DNA from: Christensenella minuta
GTDB lineage: Bacteria > Bacillota > Clostridia > Christensenellales > Christensenellaceae
NCBI RefSeq assembly: GCF_003628755.1
Contig: NZ_CP029256.1
Coordinates: 2,437,585-2,501,584 of the forward strand
Direction: 5' to 3'
Length of the DNA stretch: 64,000 nt
This document shows positions 8,792-17,247 of the stretch, piece after piece. How positions within the stretch are numbered: the stretch's first letter is position 1; every line of letters starts with the position of its first letter. A program made the position numbers and the translations under genes. The notes under the pieces were generated by a model. It was not told the DNA's origin and made no database searches. It saw only the letters and a program-made list of their open reading frames with translations.

Positions 8792-9685
8792 ATGAAAAAA
8801 GTATCGATTGGAAGCTGGGCATATGTATTTGGGGCGTTTGCAGACGATCCGGTTCTGCTCCCGCAACTGTGCGAGAAACTGAACGAACTTGGATTCGACG
8901 GGATCAGCATGGGCGGGTTCAAGCCGCACGCGAATCCCGAGCTGTATGACACGCCTGAAAAAAGGGAAGAGCTGAAGCAGCTTCTTCAAAAATACAACCT
9001 TGAAGTGGCGGATTTCGCCTGCGACCTGTGGAGCCTCGATTCCCTGAAGCAGCCCGAGGAATGGATCGCCCTGTTTGAAAAGAACGCGGAATTCGCGTCA
9101 CAGATGGGCTTTAAGACGATCCGCGTGGACTCCGGCACGGAGCCGGTCCTGCCTGAGGGGATGACGTACGAACAGGCGCGCGCAAAAATTGTGGATAACT
9201 TCAAACGCATCGCAAAGATCGCGCAGAAATACGGCCTCGAGGTCGTTTGGGAATTCGAGCCCGGTTTCATGATTAACGAGCCGAATTATATTGTCGAGAC
9301 ATATGAAGCGGTGAACGAGCCGAACTTCAGCATCCTGTTCGATACCTGTCACGGGTATATGTCCGCGGTTATGGGCGCGCGCCACATCGAGCCGAATAAG
9401 CTTGAAGGCGGCCTTGTGGAATTTATCGAAATGCTGAAGGGCAAGATCGGCCTTGTACATGTGATCGATTCGGACGGCACGCTTAACGTGGCGAACACAA
9501 GCACGCATGCGCCGTTCGGCCTCGGCAAGGTAGACTTTGACGAAGCGATCCCGGCCCTGCTCGAAAAAGCGGACTATAAAGGCGACTGGTGGGCGATCGA
9601 CCTGTGCGAATGGCCGGATGCGTGGAACGTGACAGCAGACTGCAAGGCGTTCGTGGACGGGTTCAACAAAAAATACTGCGGCTGA
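8792..9685 (+). CDS. Sugar phosphate isomerase/epimerase (TIM barrel)
   Basis: A third TIM-barrel isomerase/epimerase of the xylose-isomerase-like family, 297 aa. Likely metal ligands are Glu in VVWEFEPGF (about 154), Asp/His in LFDTCHGYM (about 186-189), His in LVHVIDSD (about 225) and a C-terminal acidic residue in WWAIDLCEW. The ATG at 8792 follows GAGAGG by 9 bases. A GTG at 8783 in the same frame has no proper spacing. The stop is only 11 bases before the cupin gene start, so they are co-transcribed. Substrate unknown. Confidence 0.9.
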   Translation: MKKVSIGSWAYVFGAFADDPVLLPQLCEKLNELGFDGISMGGFKPHANPELYDTPEKREELKQLLQKYNLEVADFACDLWSLDSLKQPEEWIALFEKNAEFASQMGFKTIRVDSGTEPVLPEGMTYEQARAKIVDNFKRIAKIAQKYGLEVVWEFEPGFMINEPNYIVETYEAVNEPNFSILFDTCHGYMSAVMGARHIEPNKLEGGLVEFIEMLKGKIGLVHVIDSDGTLNVANTSTHAPFGLGKVDFDEAIPALLEKADYKGDWWAIDLCEWPDAWNVTADCKAFVDGFNKKYCG

Positions 9686-9696
9686 AGGGTGACGAC

Positions 9697-10887
9697 ATGG
9701 AAGCAAATGAAATCAGAAATATTCTGGAGCGCGGAGAAGGAATTCTTTCCCTCGCTCCTGCCTGGGTGCCCCGGCCGTTCAACCGTCCGGGAAAGCGGAT
9801 CCGCCTGCACCCGGACGATTATTATGCGATGGGCCTTAGGCGCGGCGCAATCGTGGAACGCTGGTTCTCCTCCATTACGAAGGTAGAGACCGAGGGCGCG
9901 GAAGAATTCGAGGGCATGAGCTTTGTCAACGTGGACGGAAACGCGGACCATCTTGTTCTGTTCAAGGAGTTCGTGGAGACGCTGGGCGCCGAGCTGATCG
10001 GCGAAAAGCTGGTGCAGGATTATGGAACATGGCCGATGTATTCCAAATTTTATGATTACAACGAGCCGCTGTTCCACCATGTCCACCACCGTGAGGAGGC
10101 GTGCGCAAAGGTTGGCGTTATGCCTAAGCACGAGCACTATTTCTTTCCCAAGCAATATAACAACCACCTCGGCATCCGCCCGGTGACCTATTTTGGTTTT
10201 GATCCGTCGGTCACGAAAGAACAGGTAAAGGAACGCCTGTCGAAATTTGAGACGGCGGACGGACGCATCCTTGAGCTGTCCCGCGCGTTCCGTATGGAGC
10301 TCGGTACAGGCTGGTTCACGCCTGCGGGCGTGGTGCATGCGCCCGGTTCCCTGTGTACCTACGAGCCGCAGTGGAACAGCGACGTGATGGCAATGTGGGA
10401 AAATATCGTGGAAGGCGAAGTGTTTGGTTACGAGAGTCTGTGCGGCTATGTTCCTGCGGGCAGCGAACGCGACCTCGACGCGATTATGGACGCGGCGGAC
10501 TGGGAGCTCAATACGATCGCGAACTATCGTGAGAAATTCTTCCGCCCGCCGGTCACGGATGAGGCCGGCGAAGGCTTCAAACAGGATTGGATTTGCTACG
10601 GCAACGATTTTGTCGCGGCGAAGGAGCTGACGGTCGATCCGGGCGCGGAAGTTCTCATCAGGGATGCGGCGGCTTACGGCTGCCTCGCAGTGCAGGGCCG
10701 CGGGCAGTTTGGGAAATTCGTCATCGAAACCCCCACGCTCATTCGCTACGGCCAGCTGACGGCGGACGAATTCTTTGTATCGAACGCGCGCGCGCGCGAA
10801 GGCGTGCTGGTGAAAAACACCTCGCCTGTGGAACCGCTCGTAATCCTCAAGCATTTCGGGCCCGACTGCGGGATGCCGCAGGTATGA
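9697..10887 (+). CDS. Cupin-fold protein, possible sugar isomerase
   Basis: A 396-aa protein whose middle carries a dense histidine/acid cluster (LFHHVHHREEA near 127-137 and MPKHEHYFFPKQYNNH near 145-160). The cluster resembles the metal site of cupin-type sugar isomerases such as lyxose, mannose or mannose-6-phosphate isomerases. A second hydrophilic beta-rich domain follows. I do not recognise a precise family, and the isomerase role is inferred from the metal-like motif and from its place between a TIM-barrel epimerase and a polyol-type dehydrogenase. Start chosen at ATG 9697 behind AAGGGTG. Upstream in-frame codons overlap the previous gene. Confidence 0.8.
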   Translation: MEANEIRNILERGEGILSLAPAWVPRPFNRPGKRIRLHPDDYYAMGLRRGAIVERWFSSITKVETEGAEEFEGMSFVNVDGNADHLVLFKEFVETLGAELIGEKLVQDYGTWPMYSKFYDYNEPLFHHVHHREEACAKVGVMPKHEHYFFPKQYNNHLGIRPVTYFGFDPSVTKEQVKERLSKFETADGRILELSRAFRMELGTGWFTPAGVVHAPGSLCTYEPQWNSDVMAMWENIVEGEVFGYESLCGYVPAGSERDLDAIMDAADWELNTIANYREKFFRPPVTDEAGEGFKQDWICYGNDFVAAKELTVDPGAEVLIRDAAAYGCLAVQGRGQFGKFVIETPTLIRYGQLTADEFFVSNARAREGVLVKNTSPVEPLVILKHFGPDCGMPQV

Positions 10888-11022
10888 ATTACCCCGCTGG
10901 CTTAGGCCGTGGGCGATGAACAAACGGTGACCGTTCAGCGGTTTTTCCCAAAAGGGAAAAGACGCCATGGCGAGCGATACCTGTCATTTTTTAGATGTGT
11001 TATCAGACGGAAAGGAAAGCTT

Positions 11023-12102
11023 ATGAAGGGAAAAATGAAAGTTCAGAATTTTTATGAACCGATGGTCATGAAGCTGGAGGAGCATGATATTCCCCAGATT
11101 GCTGACAACGAGGTTCTGGTTAAGGTAAAAGCCGTAGGCATCTGCGGCTCGGATATCTCTTACTATTATGGACACAGCCCGCTCGATACGCCCGATGGGA
11201 AAGGCCCGATGTACCTCGGGCACGAAGCGTCCGGCGTGGTCGCGGAAGTGGGAAGCATCCCGAAGAAGCTCGGGCTCTTCAACGAGGGCGACCGTGTGGC
11301 CTTAAACCCGGTCCAGCAGTGCAACGCTTGCCCGGCGTGCATGCGCGGCGAGTTCAATACATGCAGCCATGTGGAGACCATCGGCGTTTCCGTAAACGGC
11401 TGTTTTGCGGAATATGTCAAGGTGAAATATACCCACGTATACAAGATCCCGGACGAGGTGAGCTTTGAAGACGCGGCGCTTGCGGAACCGCTTGCCTGCG
11501 CGACGCATGCGGTCCAGCGCCTTGACGTACAGCTCGGCCAGACGGTCGTTGTTTATGGCACGGGCGGCATCGGCCTGATGCAGGTACAGCTTGCCAAGGC
11601 CGCGGGCGCGGGCAAGGTGATCGTGGTCGCGAGGAAAGACTACGGCCTCGGAAAAGCCCTCGAATGCGGGGCGACACACGTCATCAATAATACGGATACG
11701 GATTCCAAATATTATGCGGCGGATGTCGCTGCACGCGTTGCGGAGATCAATAACGGCGAAAAAGCGCCGCGCGCGATCGTCGCGACGAGCAACATGGATG
11801 CGCTGCAGGATGCGCTCAAGGTCACGGGCGCGTGCTCGACCATCGTGTATTTTGGCCTTCCGGGCCCGGACGACCTGCTCCAGGTGCCGGTGCTGGAAGC
11901 GATCCAGTCCGAGCGTACGCTGAAATTCGCATGGCTCGCGCCGCTGGTGTGGGATAATGTGTTTGCGGTCATCGCCTCCGGGCAGGTGAACCTTTCCCCC
12001 ATCATTACCAACCGTTTTTCGCTTGAAGACGCGGAAAAAGGCATTGTGTTCATGAAGGAAGCAAAGGAGCCGAAGGTCAAGGGCGTGATCCTGTTCGATT
12101 AA
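11023..12102 (+). CDS. Zinc-dependent alcohol/polyol dehydrogenase (MDR family)
   Basis: A 359-aa medium-chain dehydrogenase related to sorbitol/threonine dehydrogenases, oxidising a secondary alcohol with NAD(P). Catalytic zinc residues appear in AVGICGSDIS (Cys near 41) and YLGHEASG (His/Glu near 67). The structural-zinc cysteines are all present in CNACPACMRGEFNTC (about 102-116). The nucleotide-binding loop is VYGTGGIGLMQ near 180. ATG 11023 follows GGAAAGGAAAG. Longer in-frame starts upstream lack a ribosome-binding site. It probably interconverts a polyol or sugar with its keto form in this pathway. Confidence 0.92.
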   Translation: MKGKMKVQNFYEPMVMKLEEHDIPQIADNEVLVKVKAVGICGSDISYYYGHSPLDTPDGKGPMYLGHEASGVVAEVGSIPKKLGLFNEGDRVALNPVQQCNACPACMRGEFNTCSHVETIGVSVNGCFAEYVKVKYTHVYKIPDEVSFEDAALAEPLACATHAVQRLDVQLGQTVVVYGTGGIGLMQVQLAKAAGAGKVIVVARKDYGLGKALECGATHVINNTDTDSKYYAADVAARVAEINNGEKAPRAIVATSNMDALQDALKVTGACSTIVYFGLPGPDDLLQVPVLEAIQSERTLKFAWLAPLVWDNVFAVIASGQVNLSPIITNRFSLEDAEKGIVFMKEAKEPKVKGVILFD

Positions 12103-12319
12103 TACAGTCAGGAGAAAATAGGCGGCAGGGAAAGGAAAGGCGTCCAAAGGAAACGGCATCATGCTTCCCTGCTTCCTGTTACTCATATCGGTCTTTTTAT
12201 CCGGGTCCGCATGGACCTTTGGGTAAAGATGCGGCGCCCGGTGCGCCGTTCTCATACCAGCCTTTTCTTTTTTGCAGGAGGATGGTATTTTATACGCACA
12301 ATACTATAGGAGTATATGA

Positions 12320-13234
12320 ATGGCAATCAATACGAAAGAAACGATGCTGCTGGCACGGCAGCATGAAACGGTAATCCCGGCATTTAACGTCCCGCATCTT
12401 CCGATGCTGAAACCGATCGTACAGGCGATCGTAGACGAAAATTCGGTCGCCATGATCGAGGTGGCGCGCGTGGAATGGGAAAAATTCTGTTCACAGAGCC
12501 TTGAAGCGGTTGCCGGGGAATACAGGAAATACGCGGATACGAAGCACACGATGCTGCATCTTGACCATGTCCCGGTGGTGGACGAGGACTACAAGGCCGT
12601 CGACTACCTGCCGATTATCGACCGCGCGATCAAGGCGGGCTTTGGTTCGGTGATGGTGGACGCTTCCCGCCTGTCCTTTGAGGAAAACGCTGCGGCGACC
12701 AAAAAGGCGGCGGATAAGGCACACGCGGCGGGCATTCCCTGCGAAGCGGAACTCGGTGCCGTGATGGGGCATGAAAGCGGACAAATGATGCCCTATGAAG
12801 AGATATTTGCGACCAAGGCGGGCTTTACGGACCTTGAAGAGGCGAAGCTGTTCGTGGAAAAGAGCGGATGCGACTGGCTTTCCGTTGCGGTAGGCAATAT
12901 CCACGGAGCGATCGCGGACGCAACGCGCGACCAGAAGAAGCCTACGGCACGGCTTGATGTAGACCACATCGCGGCGCTGTACAAGGCGACGGGCATCCCG
13001 CTGGTGCTGCACGGCGGATCGGGGATCGACCCGGAATACATCCGCGCGGGCATCAAGGCGGGCATCACGAAGATCAACGTGGGTACGGAAGTACGCCAGG
13101 CGTACGAAGCGGCGATGCGGGAAAGCGGAGACGATATCGAAGCGGGCCGCAAGGCGGTCTACGGCGCGGTACGCCAGCTTATAAGCGAGACGCTGCGCAT
13201 TGCCGGCACGCGGACTCTCCTGTTCGGCGAATAA
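12320..13234 (+). CDS. Class II (zinc) fructose-bisphosphate/tagatose-bisphosphate-type aldolase
   Basis: A 304-aa class II aldolase, cleaving a ketose phosphate to dihydroxyacetone phosphate and an aldehyde. Family motifs in order: PAFNVPHL near 20, MLHLDHVP with zinc His near 78, SVMVDASRLSFEEN near 107, EAELGAVMGHE near 131, SVAVGNIHGA with zinc His near 196, LVLHGGSG with zinc His near 226, and KINVGTEV near 252. TAGGAG lies just before the ATG. With the FGGY kinase that follows, it can supply the lower half of a kinase-aldolase route. Whether its substrate carries one or two phosphates cannot be told from sequence. Confidence 0.93.
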   Translation: MAINTKETMLLARQHETVIPAFNVPHLPMLKPIVQAIVDENSVAMIEVARVEWEKFCSQSLEAVAGEYRKYADTKHTMLHLDHVPVVDEDYKAVDYLPIIDRAIKAGFGSVMVDASRLSFEENAAATKKAADKAHAAGIPCEAELGAVMGHESGQMMPYEEIFATKAGFTDLEEAKLFVEKSGCDWLSVAVGNIHGAIADATRDQKKPTARLDVDHIAALYKATGIPLVLHGGSGIDPEYIRAGIKAGITKINVGTEVRQAYEAAMRESGDDIEAGRKAVYGAVRQLISETLRIAGTRTLLFGE

Positions 13235-13240
13235 AAGGGG

Positions 13241-13279
13241 ATCGCAAAAGGGCGGCGGCCTGCCCTTTTGCGATTTTTT
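13241..13279 (+). terminator. Terminator after the aldolase gene
   Basis: A perfect 13-bp stem (ATCGCAAAAGGGC with GCCCTTTTGCGAT) is followed by TTTTT. Confidence 0.9.
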
Positions 13280-13413
13280 GTTCCGGGCCGGAATTTTCAA
13301 AGACGCATCATGCGGATGCGGCAATCTCTGTCATACATAAAAAATTGGGCGCGCAAGGGAGGGCCGGATGCACGGCTATTTTTTGTGCCGTCCATGAAAC
13401 AAGGGGGCAAACT

Positions 13414-14895
13414 ATGAATTTCTGCGGGCTTGACGTGGGAACGAGCGGCGTAAAAGCAGTCGTATTCGATGAAAAAGGGCTGCGCGCCGCGGACGCGTAC
13501 CGCGCATATGAAACGGAATACGATCCGGATGGGCTGCGCGGCCTCGATCCGCGCGAAATGTGGAAAAAGACGAAGGAAGTGCTTCGCGAGGCCTGCGTGA
13601 AGGCCGGAAGGATCGACGCGCTGGCAGCGGCCTCGTTTGGCGAGGCGTTCGTTATGCTCGACGAAAAGGACGAACCCCTGCACGATATTATGATCTTTAC
13701 CGATCCCCGCGGCGAGGAAGAATTTATCTCCGCCTCGCGCGGTATCCCGCACGAGGAGATCGCCCGCGTGTGCGGCCTGCCCTTTTCGCCCACCTACAGC
13801 ATTTCCAAGCTGCTTTATTTAAAGCGGCGGCGGGCGGAGCTTTATGGCAGGGCCAAACGGATATTGTTTATCGAGGATTATGTGGGCTATATGCTCAGCG
13901 GCAGTGCGGCGGTGGATTATTCCGTTGCCTCGCGGTCCATGCTGTTTAACGTGCGCAGCTGTACATGGAGCGGGAAAATGATGGAACGCTTCGGCATCGA
14001 GGAAGGCCTTTTTTCGCGTCCCGTGCCCGCGGGCACGGTCATCGGCACGGTGTCCCCGGCTGTGGCCGCGGAACTGGGCGTACCCGAAACCATGAAGATC
14101 GTGGCAGGCATCCACGACCAACCCGCTTCGGCGATCGGCACCGGCCTTGGCAAGGGAAGCGTCGCCTGTTCGATGGGCACCTCCGAATGCCTGACCCCAA
14201 TTTTTACCGGCATCTTCGAGCCTGCGGATATCGTGCGGAACGGCCTTTCCAGCGAACCCGTGTGGGAGGCCGGGAAATACTGCACACTTGCCTATAACCC
14301 ATCGTGCGGCGTGTTGATCGAATGGTTTTTCAGGACGTTTGCCGCCGCGGAAACGGCAGCGGGCGGGCCGCCCTTTGCGTTGTTTGAAGAAAATTTCCCA
14401 GAGAAGCCGACCCGGCTGACAGTACAGCCGTATCTCGCGGGCAGCGGCACGCCGTATCTCGATACGCACGCGCGCTTTGCCGTTACCGGCGCGGGTCTTG
14501 AAACAACGCGCTTCGATCTGTACCGCGGGGTGCTGGAAGGGCTTGTTCTCGACCAATACCTGAACCTCGAGCTTTTATGCGCGCAGGGCGTTCCAGCGGA
14601 GAGCCTTATCTGCGTAGGCGGCGGCAGCAAAAGCAGGCCGTGGCTGCAAGTCAAGGCGGACGTGATGCAGCTCCCCGTTTCCACGCTTTTGTGCAGCGAG
14701 GCGGGAGCGCTCGGCTGCGCTGCGCTGTGCGCGGTTGCCCTCGGCGTATACGGCTCGGTGGAGGAGGCGGCAGGGAGTATGTCCCACAGAGCGGATACGC
14801 TGGAGCCAAACCGTGAACACAGGGAGTTTTACAAAGAAAAATTCGAGGAATACCGTACCCTTCACGCCCGTCTCAAAGCTGGCGGAGACTGCTGA
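13414..14895 (+). CDS. FGGY-family carbohydrate kinase
   Basis: A 493-aa FGGY kinase (xylulokinase-like length) that phosphorylates a sugar or polyol with ATP. The N-terminal phosphate-binding loop is CGLDVGTSGVKAVVF (4-18). The catalytic Asp is in AGIHDQPASA near 237. The ATP-binding glycine loop SMGTSE is near 256 and VGGGSKSRPWLQVKAD near 407. ATG 13414 follows AAGGGGG, and an upstream in-frame start at 13345 has no ribosome-binding site. It follows the aldolase after a terminator, so it may have its own promoter. Likely substrate is the ketose made by the epimerases. Confidence 0.92.
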   Translation: MNFCGLDVGTSGVKAVVFDEKGLRAADAYRAYETEYDPDGLRGLDPREMWKKTKEVLREACVKAGRIDALAAASFGEAFVMLDEKDEPLHDIMIFTDPRGEEEFISASRGIPHEEIARVCGLPFSPTYSISKLLYLKRRRAELYGRAKRILFIEDYVGYMLSGSAAVDYSVASRSMLFNVRSCTWSGKMMERFGIEEGLFSRPVPAGTVIGTVSPAVAAELGVPETMKIVAGIHDQPASAIGTGLGKGSVACSMGTSECLTPIFTGIFEPADIVRNGLSSEPVWEAGKYCTLAYNPSCGVLIEWFFRTFAAAETAAGGPPFALFEENFPEKPTRLTVQPYLAGSGTPYLDTHARFAVTGAGLETTRFDLYRGVLEGLVLDQYLNLELLCAQGVPAESLICVGGGSKSRPWLQVKADVMQLPVSTLLCSEAGALGCAALCAVALGVYGSVEEAAGSMSHRADTLEPNREHREFYKEKFEEYRTLHARLKAGGDC

Positions 14896-14938
14896 TCCGG
14901 CCGCTGTACGCGAAGGGGACCTTGGTAAAAAAGCATGC

Positions 14939-14982
14939 GAAAAAGGCTGCCCGGGGAAAGCGATCCCGGGGCAGCCTTTTTT
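14939..14982 (+). terminator. Terminator between the FGGY and PfkB kinase genes
   Basis: Stem AAGGCTGCCC pairing with GGGGCAGCCTT, with further G/C pairs, followed by TTTTTT. The PfkB gene converges from the other side. Confidence 0.85.
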
Positions 14983-15026
14983 ACGGCAGGCTGGCCTTAC
15001 GCGGCCCAAAAACGAAACGGCGGCAA

Positions 15027-16034
15027 TTATTTACCCGACATGCTGCCATATAGCTCGATAGCTTCCTTTGCGGTGCGCATTCCTTCGGTGGAACCCTCGC
15101 GTGAAAGGGAACATGCGGCAGACGCGATTCCCAGCCGGATCGCATCCTCAAGCGAACGGCCCTCGTACGCGCCGTACAGCACGCCCGAACAGAACGCGTC
15201 GCCCGCGCCCACGGTGCCTTTGATGTAGCCCTTGGGAAGCACGAGGCTCGGAAGCTCGATGTAATTCCCGTCCGCGTCCATACCGAAGCCGCCCTCCGGG
15301 CTGTGGATCACGGCCCATGTGGAAACGCCCATCTCGAACAAGCGGCGCAGCGCCTTTTCGAGGTTTTCCCTCACGAGTGCGTCGTCTTCCGTGCGCAACG
15401 GAATTCCCGTCGCATTTTGCGCTTCGATCTCGTTGATGATGCAATAGTCCGTATACCTAAGGGCGGGGGGCACAAGCCGCGCAAAGCGGCCGCCCGTTTC
15501 GCTCACCACGTCGATGGACGTCTTGATCCCGCTGGCCTTCGCGTTATGCAGCAGCTTCGCCATTTTGGTACCGTATTCCCCATCCTCCTCGTCCAGCGTA
15601 TCCAGCAGGAGGATGTATCCGATATGCAGGATTTTGCAGTCGATACGGCTCCAGTCGAAATCCTCCTCGCACAGCTGCGCGTTTGCGCCGCGGTACTGGA
15701 AGAAGGTGCGCTGCTTGGTGTCATTTTCGCACATCACGGCGGTGAAGGAGGTCTTTCCCTCATACACCATCTGGTCCGTGGAGATGTTCGGAAACTTGGC
15801 CAGCTCCTCCATGATAACCTTGCCCTCGGGATCGTTGCCGATCCGGCCGATCGCCGTCAGGGGAAGCGCCGGGTCAAGCCGCGCAAGGTCCATGATGACA
15901 TTGCACATCGCGCCGCCTGTGGCCTGCATGATTCCCTCGGTGATCGTGGTGAGTTCTCCTTTGCCGGGATAACGCTCGATCGGGTATAAAATATCGATGA
16001 TCGCGTTTCCGGCGACACAAATACCATTTTTCAT
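15027..16034 (-). CDS. PfkB/ribokinase-family carbohydrate kinase
   Basis: A 335-aa kinase of the PfkB family. It opens with GICVAGNAIIDILYPIERYP, has the family glycine-rich N-terminal region (ATGGAMCNVIMDLARL) and the C-terminal anion-hole/catalytic motif GTVGAGDAFCSG near 285, where the Asp is the base. The start MKNGICV is chosen because AAGGAGC lies 6 bases upstream. A longer frame to 16094 lacks a site. It is divergent from the AraC regulator gene and may be under its control. The substrate could be a sugar, a sugar phosphate or a nucleoside. Confidence 0.92.
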   Translation of the reverse strand: MKNGICVAGNAIIDILYPIERYPGKGELTTITEGIMQATGGAMCNVIMDLARLDPALPLTAIGRIGNDPEGKVIMEELAKFPNISTDQMVYEGKTSFTAVMCENDTKQRTFFQYRGANAQLCEEDFDWSRIDCKILHIGYILLLDTLDEEDGEYGTKMAKLLHNAKASGIKTSIDVVSETGGRFARLVPPALRYTDYCIINEIEAQNATGIPLRTEDDALVRENLEKALRRLFEMGVSTWAVIHSPEGGFGMDADGNYIELPSLVLPKGYIKGTVGAGDAFCSGVLYGAYEGRSLEDAIRLGIASAACSLSREGSTEGMRTAKEAIELYGSMSGK

Positions 16035-16077
16035 TTTTTGCTCCTTCAGAGAGACCGGCGGAACCGAATAAAAAAAA

Positions 16078-16135
16078 TTCGCATGCCGGTACAATAGTGT
16101 TATAATAATTATAACCTATTTTAATTTGGTAAGCG
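16078..16135. promoter_or_regulatory. Divergent promoter region between PfkB kinase and AraC regulator
   Basis: On the plus strand TTCGCA (16078), a 17-bp spacer and TATAAT (16101-16106) could drive the AraC gene. The overlapping sequence TTATAATAATTATAA is nearly palindromic, so it also offers a -10 for the minus-strand kinase gene. Confidence 0.5.
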
Positions 16136-16145
16136 AACAAAAAGT

Positions 16146-17120
16146 ATGACAGATTTGCCATTTTTTCAAGATGAATTTGTCACAGCGGGGAATCTTATGG
16201 AATATGAGTTTATAAAACATATTGCGGGAACCAGCCTGAAAACCTTTGTCGTCACCATCAATTGGCGGGAGCTGCACTTTCACAGCGACATGGAGATTTT
16301 TTTGGTGCTCCAGGGCAGCGTAAATATCGACGACGGCCAGCAGCGCCACCTGCTGAAAAAGAACGATATTTTCCTCAGCAACCGCAACGCCGTGCACAGC
16401 CTGCGCTGTACGCAGGAAAGCAACCTGCTGATGGTGCTCCAGTTCGACCCGACCCTGTGCAAGGAATACTATCCGCGTATCTCACGCGTACGGTTCAATA
16501 AAACGCATATCCTGAAAAGTACGTCGCCCGAATATTGGGGCATGTTCCGCGAATGCATGGACAGGATCGTCGCCTGCTACTGCAAAAAGGAAGACGGATA
16601 CGCGATCGAGATGATGTCGCTTCTGAATCATATGCTGTTTTGCATGCTGCGGTATGATGACTATACGGTGCTCGACGAAAAAACGGCGGCGGCGGAAAAC
16701 CGCAATATGACAAGATTGCGCCGCATCATCGAATATATGCGCGAAAATTATATGTATCCCATTACTCTCAAGGAGATCGCGGAACGTGAGAACCTCGATA
16801 TGTATTACCTTTCGCATTTTATCAAAACGCATCTTGGAATCTCTTTCCAAAGCTACCTGAACCGCATGCGCGTGGAACGGGCGGAGTACCTCCTGTTGCA
16901 TACGGACCTCAGCCATATCGATATCTGTATGGAGTGCGGATTCTCCGATTATAAATACCTCAACAAGACTTTCCTGCGGGAATTTGGCTGCAGTCCGGGC
17001 GAATACCGCAAAAAATACCGTACGGGCACACACCGCATCGACGAGCATAACGAACAGCATACAGTTATGGAAGTAAGCCGTGCGCTGGACTTTTTCGGCG
17101 GCAGTGGAGGGGCATTGTGA
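16146..17120 (+). CDS. AraC-family transcriptional regulator with cupin sensor domain
   Basis: 324 aa. The N-terminal half is a cupin sensor (WRELHFHSDMEIFLVLQG near 39-56, then HLLKKNDIFLSNRNAVHSL) and the C-terminal about 100 residues form the double helix-turn-helix of AraC proteins (LKEIAERENLDMYYLSHFIKTH and ICMECGFSDYKYLNKTFLREFGCSPGEYRKKY). It lies just upstream of the isomerase at 17248, whose promoter region has a TATAAT (17181) but no good -35, as expected for an activator-dependent promoter. Activation of that gene and of the divergent kinase is inferred. Ribosome binding before ATG 16146 is weak. Confidence 0.92.
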   Translation: MTDLPFFQDEFVTAGNLMEYEFIKHIAGTSLKTFVVTINWRELHFHSDMEIFLVLQGSVNIDDGQQRHLLKKNDIFLSNRNAVHSLRCTQESNLLMVLQFDPTLCKEYYPRISRVRFNKTHILKSTSPEYWGMFRECMDRIVACYCKKEDGYAIEMMSLLNHMLFCMLRYDDYTVLDEKTAAAENRNMTRLRRIIEYMRENYMYPITLKEIAERENLDMYYLSHFIKTHLGISFQSYLNRMRVERAEYLLLHTDLSHIDICMECGFSDYKYLNKTFLREFGCSPGEYRKKYRTGTHRIDEHNEQHTVMEVSRALDFFGGSGGAL

Positions 17121-17247
17121 TGCGCAAAGCTGTCCCAAAAAAATAGCAAAGATGTCCCGGACGGGAGGGAAGGGATTCCCTATAATAAACACAAGCAAGA
17201 GGCCAACATTGAAAATCCATAGACAAATGAATAGGAGGGATTGTAAC

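Noticed and set aside
9574-10968. 464-codon minus-strand frame
   Set aside because: Antisense to the cupin gene, Arg/His-rich, no ribosome-binding site or family.
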